The notes: generated by a model from the letters alone, not told the origin. Positions 19,065-27,279 are shown, counted from the first letter of the stretch. The stretch is DNA of 64,000 nucleotides from Pseudomonas khavaziana (GCF_019145205.1 NZ_JAHSTT010000005.1:124001-188000), one strand, 5' to 3'. Numbers and translations are program-made.

Positions 19065-20291
19065 ATGGAATCCGTAACTGCCATGCTGACCGATACCAAG
19101 CTGCGTAACCTCAAACCGCAAGAAAAACTCTACAAGGTGAACGACCGTGACGGGCTGTACGTGGCCGTCACTGCTGCCGGTTCCATCTCCTTTCGTTACA
19201 ACTACTCAATCAATGGCCGTCAGGAGACCATCACGTTCGGTCGTTATGGCGTGGGTGGCATCACACTTGCGGAAGCCAGAGAGCGCTTGGGCGAGGCTAA
19301 AAAGATGGTTTCGGCGGGTAAGTCACCTGCCAAAGAGAAAGCCCGTGCCAAGGCACGCACCAAAGGGGCAGAGACGTTTGATGCGTGGGCGGAGAAATGG
19401 CTGCGTGGGTATCAGATGGCTGACTCGACGCGTGACATGCGCCGATCGGTTTACGAGCGCGAGCTAAAGCCGCACTTCGGTAATCAGAAACTGGTGGAAA
19501 TCAATCATGAGGATCTGCGTACCCTGACAGATGCAATTGTGGAGCGTGGAGCTCCAGCCACGGCCGTGCACTCCCGCGAGATTGTGATGCAGGTGTTCCG
19601 ATGGGCGATAGAGCGTGGGCAGAAGGTTGAGAATCCGGCTGATCTGGTGCGTCCTGCAAGCATCGCTAAATTCGAGCCACGCGATCGCGCTCTAGGGCCT
19701 GACGAAATCGCGTTGATGTATCAGTACCTGGACCGCATCGGCACTGCCTCATCCGTGAGAGTCGCCGCTAAGCTGCTGTTGCTGACCATGGTTCGCAAAA
19801 GTGAATTGACCAACGCTACCTGGAACGAAATCAATTTCAGCGAAGCCCTGTGGACCGTTCCGAAAGAGCGGATGAAGCGGCGCAATCCCCATTTGGTGTT
19901 CTTATCTCAGCAGGCGCTGGATTTCTTCATTGCTCTGAAGACGTTTGCCGGTGGTTCGGATTACGTCTTTCCCTCTCGGTACGATTCTGATTTGCCGATG
20001 AGTACCGCGACGATCAATCAGGTGCTGACGCTGACCTACCGGCTTGCGCAGAAAGAAGGGCGGCCGTTGAGCAAGTTCGGACCGCATGACTTGAGGCGCA
20101 CAGCGAGCACGCTGCTGCATGAGGCGGGTTACAACTCAGATTGGATTGAGAAGTGCCTTGCGCACGAGCAGAAGGGCGTACGGGCCGTCTACAACAAGGC
20201 TGAATACCGTGATCAGCGCCGGGCTATGTTGCAGGATTGGGCGGATATGATTGACGAATGGACGCGTAAGAGAACACGTTCAGAGAGTTGA
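19065..20291 (+). CDS. int: Tyrosine site-specific integrase, P4 type
   Basis: About 408 residues from ATG 19065 (or 402 from ATG 19083, MLTDTKLRNLKP). The N-terminal DUF4102-like domain reads DTKLRNLKPQEKLYKVNDRDGLYVAV. The SAM-like core-binding domain is in the middle. The catalytic residues are Arg in MVRKSEL, His-Leu-Arg-Arg in HDLRRTAST, His in CLAHEQ and the nucleophile Tyr in VYNKAEY. It recombines the element with guaA. The frame is open to 18843, but those codons cover the putative arm sites. A terminator follows at once. Confidence 0.93.
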   Translation: MESVTAMLTDTKLRNLKPQEKLYKVNDRDGLYVAVTAAGSISFRYNYSINGRQETITFGRYGVGGITLAEARERLGEAKKMVSAGKSPAKEKARAKARTKGAETFDAWAEKWLRGYQMADSTRDMRRSVYERELKPHFGNQKLVEINHEDLRTLTDAIVERGAPATAVHSREIVMQVFRWAIERGQKVENPADLVRPASIAKFEPRDRALGPDEIALMYQYLDRIGTASSVRVAAKLLLLTMVRKSELTNATWNEINFSEALWTVPKERMKRRNPHLVFLSQQALDFFIALKTFAGGSDYVFPSRYDSDLPMSTATINQVLTLTYRLAQKEGRPLSKFGPHDLRRTASTLLHEAGYNSDWIEKCLAHEQKGVRAVYNKAEYRDQRRAMLQDWADMIDEWTRKRTRSES

Positions 20292-20341
20292 TGGCGTTTT
20301 GCGTGATGAGGTAGTCGGGAGCTGATCTATTTTTCTCTATC

Positions 20342-20368
20342 AAAAAACCACATTCGTGGTTTTTTTTC
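20342..20368 (+). terminator. Terminator after the integrase gene
   Basis: 10-bp stem AAAAAACCAC/GTGGTTTTTT with a four-base loop and eight T. Confidence 0.88.
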
Positions 20369-20487
20369 TGTCCGGAAACTACCCGTTTGTGGGACACATT
20401 TTTCCTGACATCTTTGACGAAAAAAACTCCTGAAAGAACAACGACATCGAGTTGTTTTTCTGTCCCGAAACTATACGTTTGTAGGGC
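20363..20487. promoter_or_regulatory. Twin 33-bp direct repeats upstream of alpA (putative operators)
   Basis: Copies at 20363-20395 and 20455-20487 match at 28 of 33 positions. Both contain TTTTTCTGTCC, GAAACTA and CGTTTGT, with AAAC-N5-GTTT as an imperfect dyad. A shorter relative (GTCCGGAAACTGTCCGT) lies at 27160-27176 upstream of trbJ. They are probably regulator binding sites. Confidence 0.6.
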
Positions 20488-20594
20488 GGTAAGATATTGA
20501 TTTTAAAGGGAATAAATCCTTAAATATCTGTGGAATACTCTGGAAATATGGGGCAATAATCGAACCTCAAATGCGACAAAACGAGGAGTTCGGT

Positions 20595-20825
20595 GTGGAA
20601 AAAGAATCGAGGAAGTCGAGCAAAGTGCTCATCAGCAAAAAGCAATTGCTGGCAATGATCCCCTTGTGTGAGCGGACGATTTATAACTTCGAAAAGCAGG
20701 GGAAATTCCCTCGTCGTATTGCCGTTAGCAGCCGGAAGGTCGTTTGGGATTTGGAAGAGGTCGAGACATGGATTGATACGTGCAGGCAATCCGGCCCGGC
20801 CACGCGTCCCGGAATGGGAGCTTGA
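20595..20825 (+). CDS. AlpA-family DNA-binding regulator
   Basis: A 76-residue MerR-like/AlpA winged helix protein: ISKKQLLAMIPLCERTIYNFEKQGKFPRRIAVSSRKVVWDLEEVETWI. AlpA proteins of P4-like elements activate excision or integrase genes. GTG 20595 is chosen because GAGGAG lies six bases upstream; an in-frame ATG at 20571 has no such site. It is followed three bases later by the helicase gene, which suggests one operon (alpA-repA-repC). The twin 33-bp repeats upstream are candidate operators. Confidence 0.85.
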   Translation: MEKESRKSSKVLISKKQLLAMIPLCERTIYNFEKQGKFPRRIAVSSRKVVWDLEEVETWIDTCRQSGPATRPGMGA

Positions 20826-20828
20826 GTT

Positions 20829-21707
20829 GTGGCGATTGACTTACGGGCAGCCTTCGAGAACGAACCGCCCACACTGGACTTCATATGGCCTGGCTTCCTC
20901 GCTGGCACAGTGGGAGCATTGGTAGCTCCCGGAGCTACAGGGAAGAGCTTCTGGGCGTTGGAGGCGGCGATGGCTATCGCATGCAGCGTTGCCGGCGGTG
21001 ATCTTGTAGGGCTTGCCCCCTCATGCGCTGGTCGAGTGGTCTATTTCGCCGGAGAAGACCCCGAAGTCGCGTTGGTGCGCCGCATTCATGCCATAGGCCA
21101 GCACTTAAATCAGCAGGCACGCGAGGCCATCGCGAAGAACCTCGTCCTTGAGTCGATCATGGGCAAACGACTAAACGTCATGGATGATCGGCATCTTGCC
21201 CGTATCACCGAGTTTTGCATCGGTGCCCGGTTGATCGTACTGGATACACTTAGCCGGATTCACGACCGTGACGAGAACAGCAACGGCGACATGTCTCGGC
21301 TTGTCGCCACGCTTGAGCACGTTGCGGCCAGCACCGGAGCATCGGTGCTTTACCTTCATCATGTCAGTAAAGGCAGCGCTCGCGAGGGTCAAGTCGATCA
21401 GCAGCAGGCAGCGCGGGGCGCATCAGCTCTAATCGATAACGCCCGTTGGTGCGGCTTCGTGGCCAAGATGACAGAGGACGAGGCAAAGCGACTGAGTGAT
21501 CGCACCTATGAGCGACAGGCCATTGGCAACGATAGGCGCAAGTTTTTTGTTCGTTTCGGTGTTAGCAAGCAGAACTACGACGCCACCCCGCTCGACCAAT
21601 GGTACCAGCGCCAGGAAGGCGGCGTTCTTGTGCCGGTTGAGTTGGCGGAAGTGAAGAAAGGTAGCCCGCTGCAAGTCGTAAACGGAAGTGACGATGAGCG
21701 GTGGTAA
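20829..21707 (+). CDS. RepA-like hexameric replicative helicase (RSF1010 type)
   Basis: A 292-residue RecA-fold ATPase of the RSF1010 RepA/AAA_25 kind. Walker A is APGATGKSF near residue 36, Walker B is ARLIVLDTLSRI, and LYLHHVSKG is characteristic of the RepA family. GTG start at 20829. Its end overlaps the next gene, as in plasmid repA-repC operons. In RSF1010 this enzyme unwinds DNA at oriV. Its presence suggests that the island can replicate when excised. Confidence 0.85.
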   Translation: MAIDLRAAFENEPPTLDFIWPGFLAGTVGALVAPGATGKSFWALEAAMAIACSVAGGDLVGLAPSCAGRVVYFAGEDPEVALVRRIHAIGQHLNQQAREAIAKNLVLESIMGKRLNVMDDRHLARITEFCIGARLIVLDTLSRIHDRDENSNGDMSRLVATLEHVAASTGASVLYLHHVSKGSAREGQVDQQQAARGASALIDNARWCGFVAKMTEDEAKRLSDRTYERQAIGNDRRKFFVRFGVSKQNYDATPLDQWYQRQEGGVLVPVELAEVKKGSPLQVVNGSDDERW

Positions 21708-22446
21708 CGCCGTGGTCCCCACCAGCTCTATTGCACAGGCCAGAGTGATGCTTTATCAGCCTAGCCAGCGCCCGCGACTGCGGGAGGGTAATTGGGCAGA
21801 AACATCATTTGGGCGCTGCCGCGTGACAGGCAGACTAGGGCAGAGGCACGCGGACATACTGGAAGCTGTTCTGTACTGCGCAGAACGTCGACGGTCTGTC
21901 TCAGATGGTGGCGTAGAACTTCTGGTAGATCCCGCGCGTGTGAGAAAGACACTTTCCGATAGCCGCTACAGCTTCACACAGATCGAAAAGCTGCTCGCCG
22001 AACTGCGAGCCGCAACGATCACAATTGAAACGCCGCAATTTGATTTTCCAATCATCGGCGGATTGATTGACCACGTTATCCCTTCACCCATGACACGTCC
22101 CGATCCTCTGACAGGAGGAGCCCGGAACCTATGGCGGGTGCGGCTCGGAATTGCGCTTGTAATGCTCCTTGAGCATGATCTGAGTCTCTACTACGACCCA
22201 GCTCCTATTGCGCGCCTCCAGCACGGCATAAGCCAAGCGGTAGCTCGGCACGTTTTGAGCCACAAAGTAGTGCCTACAGGCGGTTGGTATCTAGACACCG
22301 TTATCGTGGCGGTAGCCGGACAAGCCTCAAGTCAGGACATGCGCAATGCGCGGCGAAGGCTTAAGGAGGAAGCTGAAGATCTAAGAGGAATTGGGCTTGT
22401 ACTTGATGGTGATCGCATCAAGAAAAGCAGTGCTTGCAGCAGCTGA
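21694..22446 (+). CDS. RepC-like replication initiator
   Basis: About 250 residues (ATG 21694, GGAAG seven bases upstream; an in-frame GTG lies six bases earlier). It resembles RSF1010 RepC-type iteron-binding initiators: GRLGQRHADILEAVLYCAERR near the N-terminus, a two-winged-helix organisation with QIEKLLAELRAATITIE, and LQHGISQAVARHVLSHKVVPTGGWYLDTVI. It overlaps repA by 14 bases, and four iterons begin only three bases past its stop. Assigned by motif and context, not by alignment. Confidence 0.75.
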   Translation: MSGGNAVVPTSSIAQARVMLYQPSQRPRLREGNWAETSFGRCRVTGRLGQRHADILEAVLYCAERRRSVSDGGVELLVDPARVRKTLSDSRYSFTQIEKLLAELRAATITIETPQFDFPIIGGLIDHVIPSPMTRPDPLTGGARNLWRVRLGIALVMLLEHDLSLYYDPAPIARLQHGISQAVARHVLSHKVVPTGGWYLDTVIVAVAGQASSQDMRNARRRLKEEAEDLRGIGLVLDGDRIKKSSACSS

Positions 22447-22448
22447 AG

Positions 22449-22527
22449 CGTGCCATACCCGCCCGATGGCGTGTCACACCCGCCCGGTAGCGCGTCACAC
22501 CCGCCCGAAACGTGCCACACCCGCCCG
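22449..22527. repeat. Four iterons, candidate oriV
   Basis: Four tandem copies of a 17-bp unit with consensus CGYGYCAYACCCGCCCG start at 22449, 22470, 22491 and 22511 (period 21, 21, 20). Tandem units with a helical-turn period next to a RepC-like gene are the signature of an iteron origin. Confidence 0.8.
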
Positions 22528-22915
22528 GGGTTAGCAGGATCTTCAGGATATTCAGTCCTGCGCGGCCCAGCCCGCGCTTAGGCGCGGTCAGGCCTTGCCA
22601 GTCGGCCTACGGCCGTTTGGCACCAAAAGGAAGAGCGATTGTCCGTCGAGCGTGCCCGCAGAAGCGCTCAAAAGCTTACGTGATGGCCAGTGGGTGCCGA
22701 TGCCGGGAAATAACACTCAAGTTGACCACGCCTTCGCATTGCCACTGACCAGTCATTTGCATTCGACTTAACCAGTTGTTTGCATCAAGTTTGACCAGCG
22801 CACTGGGTGCCCGGTCACCGGCAGAATTCGGCCAAAAACCAACGAGTCGAATACGACTACGAAAAATGGGGCAATTGAATGGAAAGAGCTCCTGAGAGCC
22901 CTTTCCAAACTGAAG
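22528..22915. other. Spacer after the iterons (388 bp)
   Basis: Contains GC-rich imperfect palindromes around 22560-22600 (CAGCCCGCGCTTAGGCGCGG) and 22600-22620 (GCCTACGGCC). At 22746-22798 a short array of TTTGCAT and TTAACCAG/TTGACCAG elements looks like an IS21-family end without its genes. No gene is recognised. Confidence 0.5.
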
Positions 22916-23515
22916 TTACTCTATAACGGGATACCAAGTTGCATAGTTATCGCTGAAATCATCTAGCAAGGGGAATTCCTCGTTGCGCTTACCTTTTACA
23001 ATGGCCTTATTCCTCTCGAATGCTTCCTTCATATGGTTTTTGCAGAGCTCTTCGGATATATAACACAGTCCATGCCAGCGATGACGCCATGCAATAAGCT
23101 GACGATCATTTTCAACTATATACACTGTTTTATTTAGCGATTTGCGAAGGCGCGGGGCCGATTCACCATTCAATGATCTAGGAACTCTGACCTCTTGTCC
23201 GAATTCGTCCCATCCAGCCCATTGACTATAAAATCTTAAGCGAGTGTCGTTGTTTACGGATAGAAATTCGAAATAGGCAATGCCTGGCTTTGGCTGAGCA
23301 ATCTCACAATATCGGCGCATTAACGTCGTAGATATATTACCAATCAAGTCTTCAGATAAATGCTCAACGACCTTGCGGAAGTGATGAAAGTTGTTGAAGC
23401 CAAACTCTTTGCTGAGATGGGTCAGCCGTTGGCAATAACTGTATTCTCCAATGACGGATATCCGGGCAAGCCCCTTAAGGTCATCGATACATTGCGCTGC
23501 GCGTTGATGAAACAT
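22916..23515 (-). CDS. Hypothetical protein (199 residues)
   Basis: Starts at ATG 23515 with an excellent AAAGGAG seven bases before it, so the start is well supported. No domain is recognised with confidence. Residues about 30-50 (LTHLSKEFGFNNFHHFRKVVEHL) carry a GFxNFHxxRK-type motif seen in several plasmid and ICE accessory proteins. The rest has many aromatic residues (RFYSQWAGWDEFGQEVRVP, IAWRHRWHGLCYISEELC). No signal peptide or membrane segment. It lies downstream of the trb genes on the same strand and may be the end of that transcript. Confidence 0.6.
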   Translation of the reverse strand: MFHQRAAQCIDDLKGLARISVIGEYSYCQRLTHLSKEFGFNNFHHFRKVVEHLSEDLIGNISTTLMRRYCEIAQPKPGIAYFEFLSVNNDTRLRFYSQWAGWDEFGQEVRVPRSLNGESAPRLRKSLNKTVYIVENDRQLIAWRHRWHGLCYISEELCKNHMKEAFERNKAIVKGKRNEEFPLLDDFSDNYATWYPVIE

Positions 23516-23518
23516 TGC

Positions 23519-23701
23519 TCACTCCTTTAGCCAAATCGGAGACGTGCCTCGATTAGCATGCTGCTTGCAGTGGCTAAATAAGTGGGTAAGTTCACTTAGA
23601 TTTTTCGTATTTCCCATCGCAGCAGGGAGGCTACTTATGCCTTCCTCCATGAAATCATAAAATCCCGCCTCTCGTAAACTATTTTGTACTTTGCGCACCA
23701 C
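23519..23701 (-). CDS. Small hypothetical ORF (60 residues)
   Basis: A frame starting with two GTG codons right after a TAA and ending three bases before the ATG of the 199-residue gene, whose ribosome binding site lies inside its end. It has no clear ribosome binding site of its own. It could be a short coupled gene or the degraded end of a longer one. No recognisable domain. Confidence 0.3.
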   Translation of the reverse strand: MVRKVQNSLREAGFYDFMEEGISSLPAAMGNTKNLSELTHLFSHCKQHANRGTSPIWLKE

Positions 23702-24131
23702 TTATCAATAGTGACAGAACCATCAGTGGCTGACGCTTTCCACCTTCCATCGAGTCAGCAGCCCTGGATCGCGCTTTTGGCTGAATTTAGTTAGGTGTTC
23801 AGTTAGTCCGCGTCTGGCCGATTGCCGCTCTCCACGAAGGGCATCTTTGGGGCGACTTGCCGGTAATCGATGGGCTGAGACAAGTCCGTGCGTATTACTA
23901 ATGGCGAAGCCCCGGTGCTTTTGACCGGCGTAACCGGGAGTAGTCCCCGTGATGAAATATCACGAGTAGCCGCAAGGGCGGTGTGTCAACGCTGAGCGTT
24001 GTCTGCGGCTCGCGCAGCCCCGGTACAGGGCGGAGGCGTGTTTGAGTGCCAAGCTGGGTATACGATAGGAGGCTTGCTGTCTGGCAAGCCAGCCCCGCGC
24101 TAAGGCGGGGTTGCGTGGGACTGACTATCGG
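23702..24131. other. Hairpin-dense spacer (430 bp)
   Basis: No gene recognised. It holds many short palindromes: CCGGT/ACCGG around 23912-23937, CGTGAT/ATCACG (23948-23964), a perfect CAACGCTGAGCGTTG (23987-24001), GGCTTGC/GCAAGCC (24071-24090) and CCCCGC/GCGGGG (24093-24110). It could be an oriT, a structured RNA or a transcription end region for the trb operon. Confidence 0.4.
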
Positions 24132-24443
24132 TCACAGTTTCTCATGCTTCGCCGCTTCTTTCGCAGCTTGAATGGCCGCCAATACCTGCTGGTTCAGATA
24201 GGCGCCACTCTTGCTTCCCAGCAAAGGTAAGCGATTGATGATCTGCGCCCCGACAAACATGCGATAGGACGCCGACAAAGCAAGCGGGCTTACTCGAAGC
24301 TGCAACGCCGTATACTGCCGATCCAGCTTATCTAGCTGCGGCCCGTAACCTTTGCTTCGTAGCCACCGGCCGAGTGCCCACATGCCGATGGCGAACGTAA
24401 AGGCGAATACTACGAATCCAGCGAACATCAGAAAGCCCATCAT
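24132..24443 (-). CDS. Small membrane protein at the end of the trb set
   Basis: 103 residues with one N-terminal membrane segment (MMGFLMFAGFVVFAFTFAIGMWALG) and a basic, helical cytoplasmic or periplasmic remainder (AAIQAAKEAAKHEKL). GGAG lies within the end of trbL, two bases separate the two genes, and translation is probably coupled. I do not recognise a named Trb protein. The position suggests an accessory role in the mating apparatus. Confidence 0.65.
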   Translation of the reverse strand: MMGFLMFAGFVVFAFTFAIGMWALGRWLRSKGYGPQLDKLDRQYTALQLRVSPLALSASYRMFVGAQIINRLPLLGSKSGAYLNQQVLAAIQAAKEAAKHEKL

Positions 24444-24445
24444 GG

Positions 24446-26065
24446 TTATTTCTCCGGTTGGTCGTTCGAGGTCATTCCCGGCACCTTGAGCGAGGCGAGG
24501 CGGCCGGTAGCAGAGTTAGTGTCCGAGGCCGGGCGGATGACGTTAGGCCCAGCTTGTGAAGCTTCCGTGGCCGATTCTGCTCCATTGGCTGGAGTGGTCG
24601 AGTTGGTATCGTCGGAAACTGGTGGCGGAGATTCTGCACCAAGAGACAAGGCGTGCGCATTCTCCATACCTGGCACTGCCATCGAGGCCATCACGCCGAG
24701 CATCTTTGCGCCACCGTCGGCCGCTTGGGAAAGTGCGCTGCCGGAGATTACAACTCCCCCTTCTGGTGTCCTCTGCTGGTCTTTGTCGTCGTTCCCCTGT
24801 GCGGCCTTTCCGGCCTGCTTGGCGACCTGCTGTACGCCGCTGTTTGGAGAGGACGGCGCGGCCGACGCCTGCCCGGGAGGATTGGCAGAGCTGCCGCCGA
24901 CCTTCGCGCCTGCGGAACTGGCACTCTTGGCTGATGCGCCGCCGGTGCTAGCACCCACGCCGGAGGACGCCGCTGCACCCATAGACGACGCGGCACCACC
25001 TGCGGAGCTGGCACCGGCAAAGCTGGAGTTAATCGCCCCCGCCAGACCGCTGCCGCCGAGTCCACCGACACCCGCCGCCCCGGCCCCGGCTGCGCTACCA
25101 GTACCGGCAGCACCGAGGGCAGCAGCAGGCGCCGCCGCCCCGGCTGTGGCGATGGTGGCCGCTGCAGCCGCCGCCCCGGCAGCACCGGCCACAGCCATCC
25201 CACCAATGGCCAAGCCACCGCCCATTGACGTCCCGCTAATCATGCCACCGATCAGGTCAGGAATTGTCTTCGTGAGGTAACAGCACACTAAGGCCAAACC
25301 GACCATCGTCATCAATGACGCTTCGTCATTGGTGTAGGCGGCCAACCACTGCTTTGCCGACTGGACGATCAGGCCGACAATCAGGGTTAGTACAAATAGC
25401 TTGGCGCCAATCGCAACGGTGAAGCGCATCGGCGCAATTGCAAAATCCCGCGTCCATTGCGAACCGCCAAAGCCGAAGAGCAGCACGGAAGCATTGATGA
25501 TGACGTAAGACTCTACGAGCGTGACAAACATGAATGCAGCGATGAAGGCGAAACATGCCAACACAAGGATTGCGCATACAGCGATCAGAAGTCCCTTGGC
25601 TGGAGAAAACACTGAAATGCCCTCCACCATGGTGCGGCCAAAATCCAGCGCAACTGCAAGCATATCGCCGGGTTCTAATGCACGCCCGAGGCCGCTCGCT
25701 GATGCCGCTGCATCGCGGAAACTATCGACGATGGCCGTCGACCACTCCACTGAGTACTTCATGACTGCAAGGAAGAAACCGATCACCAGCACGAAGCGCA
25801 GCAGCTCGCCGACAATCTCGCCGAAGTCGGCTTGCTTCATTACCAGAGGCATGAACGTCCAAATAAACTGGATCGAGGCCAGCAGCCAGAACAGTCTGAT
25901 CGCATAGTCATACAGCTTCGCTGACCACTGGTGCGACTGTTGCAAAACCAGGTCGAGTAGGCCCTGAACCGATGTATCGGCATGGGAAAGGTCGGTCGCG
26001 GCCATAGCATTTCCGGCCATGAACACACTCGCCAAGGCGAGGAACAACAAAAGACGACGATCCAT
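24446..26065 (-). CDS. trbL: TrbL, P-type T4SS inner-membrane protein (VirB6-like)
   Basis: 539 residues. A signal-like N-terminus (LLLFLALASVFMAGNAMAA) is followed by five to seven membrane segments through about residue 275 (LLRFVLVIGFFLAVMKYSVEWS, GLLIAVCAILVLACFAFIAAFMFVTLVESYVIINA, KLFVLTLIVGLIVQS). A long Ala/Gly/Ser-rich, low-complexity tail follows. This is the typical TrbL layout; TrbL is the polytopic channel component of IncP-like mating systems. It lies two bases after the trbK-like gene. The other trb genes (B to I) are not in the island. Confidence 0.88.
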   Translation of the reverse strand: MDRRLLLFLALASVFMAGNAMAATDLSHADTSVQGLLDLVLQQSHQWSAKLYDYAIRLFWLLASIQFIWTFMPLVMKQADFGEIVGELLRFVLVIGFFLAVMKYSVEWSTAIVDSFRDAAASASGLGRALEPGDMLAVALDFGRTMVEGISVFSPAKGLLIAVCAILVLACFAFIAAFMFVTLVESYVIINASVLLFGFGGSQWTRDFAIAPMRFTVAIGAKLFVLTLIVGLIVQSAKQWLAAYTNDEASLMTMVGLALVCCYLTKTIPDLIGGMISGTSMGGGLAIGGMAVAGAAGAAAAAATIATAGAAAPAAALGAAGTGSAAGAGAAGVGGLGGSGLAGAINSSFAGASSAGGAASSMGAAASSGVGASTGGASAKSASSAGAKVGGSSANPPGQASAAPSSPNSGVQQVAKQAGKAAQGNDDKDQQRTPEGGVVISGSALSQAADGGAKMLGVMASMAVPGMENAHALSLGAESPPPVSDDTNSTTPANGAESATEASQAGPNVIRPASDTNSATGRLASLKVPGMTSNDQPEK

Positions 26066-26067
26066 AG

Positions 26068-26256
26068 CTAGTACCCCTTCACGCCGCCGCGAGTGTTCGG
26101 GCGCGCCTCAAACGACGCATCAGCGTCACGCTGTTGCCGTTGTTGCTCAGCCATCGCAGTACATTCGATGTTGCTTTGAACCACCACGGCAACCATGTAA
26201 CCGGTCAGTGCGGACCCGGCGCACATCAACGCGATTAGCCATTTCGAAATAGTCAT
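26068..26256 (-). CDS. TrbK-like small membrane protein
   Basis: 62 residues with one N-terminal membrane segment or signal anchor (WLIALMCAGSALTGYMVAVVV) and a cysteine at residue 32. It sits between trbJ and trbL with two-base gaps, exactly where trbK (the entry-exclusion lipoprotein) stands in IncP plasmids. No classic lipobox is evident, although the LMCAGS stretch could act as one. Its last residues (FEARPNTRGGVKGY) nearly repeat the C-terminus of the neighbouring TrbJ (FEARKNTRGGVKEY). Assignment is by position. Confidence 0.6.
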   Translation of the reverse strand: MTISKWLIALMCAGSALTGYMVAVVVQSNIECTAMAEQQRQQRDADASFEARPNTRGGVKGY

Positions 26257-26258
26257 TC

Positions 26259-27053
26259 TCAGTACTCCTTCACGCCGCCGCGTGTGTTTTTCCGCGCTTC
26301 AAACTGCTGTTCAGCCGCTTCGCTAACGGCCTGCCGGTCGCCTTGCTGGGCCATGTAGTTGCCCTGCATGTTGATTTGGGTGGCCATCAGATCCCGCAGT
26401 TTTTGCAGTTGCTGCACGTTCTGCGAGGCGATTTCGTTGCCCGCCTGAATAGCTTGCATGCGGCCTACGGCTGACTGCGAACGGGCCACCATGCGAGCAA
26501 GCTGGGCGTCTTCAGGCTCGAACGTGCTGGTATTGAGATTTGCCGCTTCCATCGCCGTTTTCACGTTGTCGCGGCCCTGTTGCGACCACTTTTGATAGCG
26601 ATCTTGCGCCGGGACCTCTGCCGAGTTCGCTGCTTGATTCAGGTAGGAATCGAAGCCGGGGAAAGCCGTGTTGAACTGCGAATCCATGTTCTGGATTTGA
26701 CGGCCCAAGGCCTGCGAACGGTTGTAGATGTTGACCACGCTTTTCAAGTCAGCCGCAATGCTGCCAAACATCGAATCGGGCAGGCCCGTGCCCTGCGTGA
26801 CCATGTTTTGGTACTGCTGAATCTGCGTTTGCAGTTGCTCGGCGGTGTTCAGCGCCGTGTTGACCTGTTCGGCGTACTCGAACATCTGTTGATAGAACGT
26901 CGAGCAGTTAGAGCAGTAGATGGCGTAAGCCGGTGCAGGTGTGATGTAGAGGCCTACACCAAGGCCTGTGGTTGCCATTGCCACAGCTAGCGCCGCGCCT
27001 CGGCCAAATACCCGAGCGACATAAGCTGACGTTTTTCGCGATTCCATTTCCAT
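26259..27053 (-). CDS. trbJ: TrbJ, P-type T4SS pilus-tip protein (VirB5-like)
   Basis: 264 residues with a signal peptide (GRGAALAVAMATTGLGVGLYITPAPAYA), then the TrbJ pattern: IYCSNCSTFYQQMFEYAEQVNTALNTAEQLQTQIQQYQNM and a long helical region rich in Gln and Asn. TrbJ/VirB5 proteins are secreted to the periplasm and pilus tip and affect recipient contact. It is the first gene of the minus-strand set trbJ-trbK-like-trbL-103aa. Upstream lie a perfect 9-bp palindrome (27119-27142) and a copy of the alpA-type operator motif (27160). Confidence 0.88.
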   Translation of the reverse strand: MEMESRKTSAYVARVFGRGAALAVAMATTGLGVGLYITPAPAYAIYCSNCSTFYQQMFEYAEQVNTALNTAEQLQTQIQQYQNMVTQGTGLPDSMFGSIAADLKSVVNIYNRSQALGRQIQNMDSQFNTAFPGFDSYLNQAANSAEVPAQDRYQKWSQQGRDNVKTAMEAANLNTSTFEPEDAQLARMVARSQSAVGRMQAIQAGNEIASQNVQQLQKLRDLMATQINMQGNYMAQQGDRQAVSEAAEQQFEARKNTRGGVKEY

Positions 27054-27118
27054 GCCGAATACCTCATTTTGTCGTAATCTGAGGTCTGATTATTGTCCGA
27101 TACGGGGTGGTTTTGAAT

Positions 27119-27142
27119 ATGCGGATAGATACTTATCCGCAT
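27119..27142. promoter_or_regulatory. Palindrome upstream of trbJ (putative operator)
   Basis: Perfect inverted repeat ATGCGGATA-N6-TATCCGCAT, about 65 bases before the trbJ start. With the nearby GTCCGGAAACT motif (27160) it is a likely control site. Confidence 0.5.
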
Positions 27143-27279
27143 AGATTTCAATGATTTGCGTCCGGAAACTGTCCGTCAATCATCCTTTGCAGTGATGCCA
27201 ACCATCTGACTTGTCTAGGGTTTTTCTTACATGAGGAAGAATACTTAGCTGTCCGGTTTGATGCTTTTTGCGGACAAAA

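Noticed and set aside
23791..23901. Short open stretch reading ALHEGHLWGDLPVIDGLRQV
   Set aside because: It looks protein-like, but there is no start codon and it is only about 36 codons. It may be a gene remnant; too little to call.
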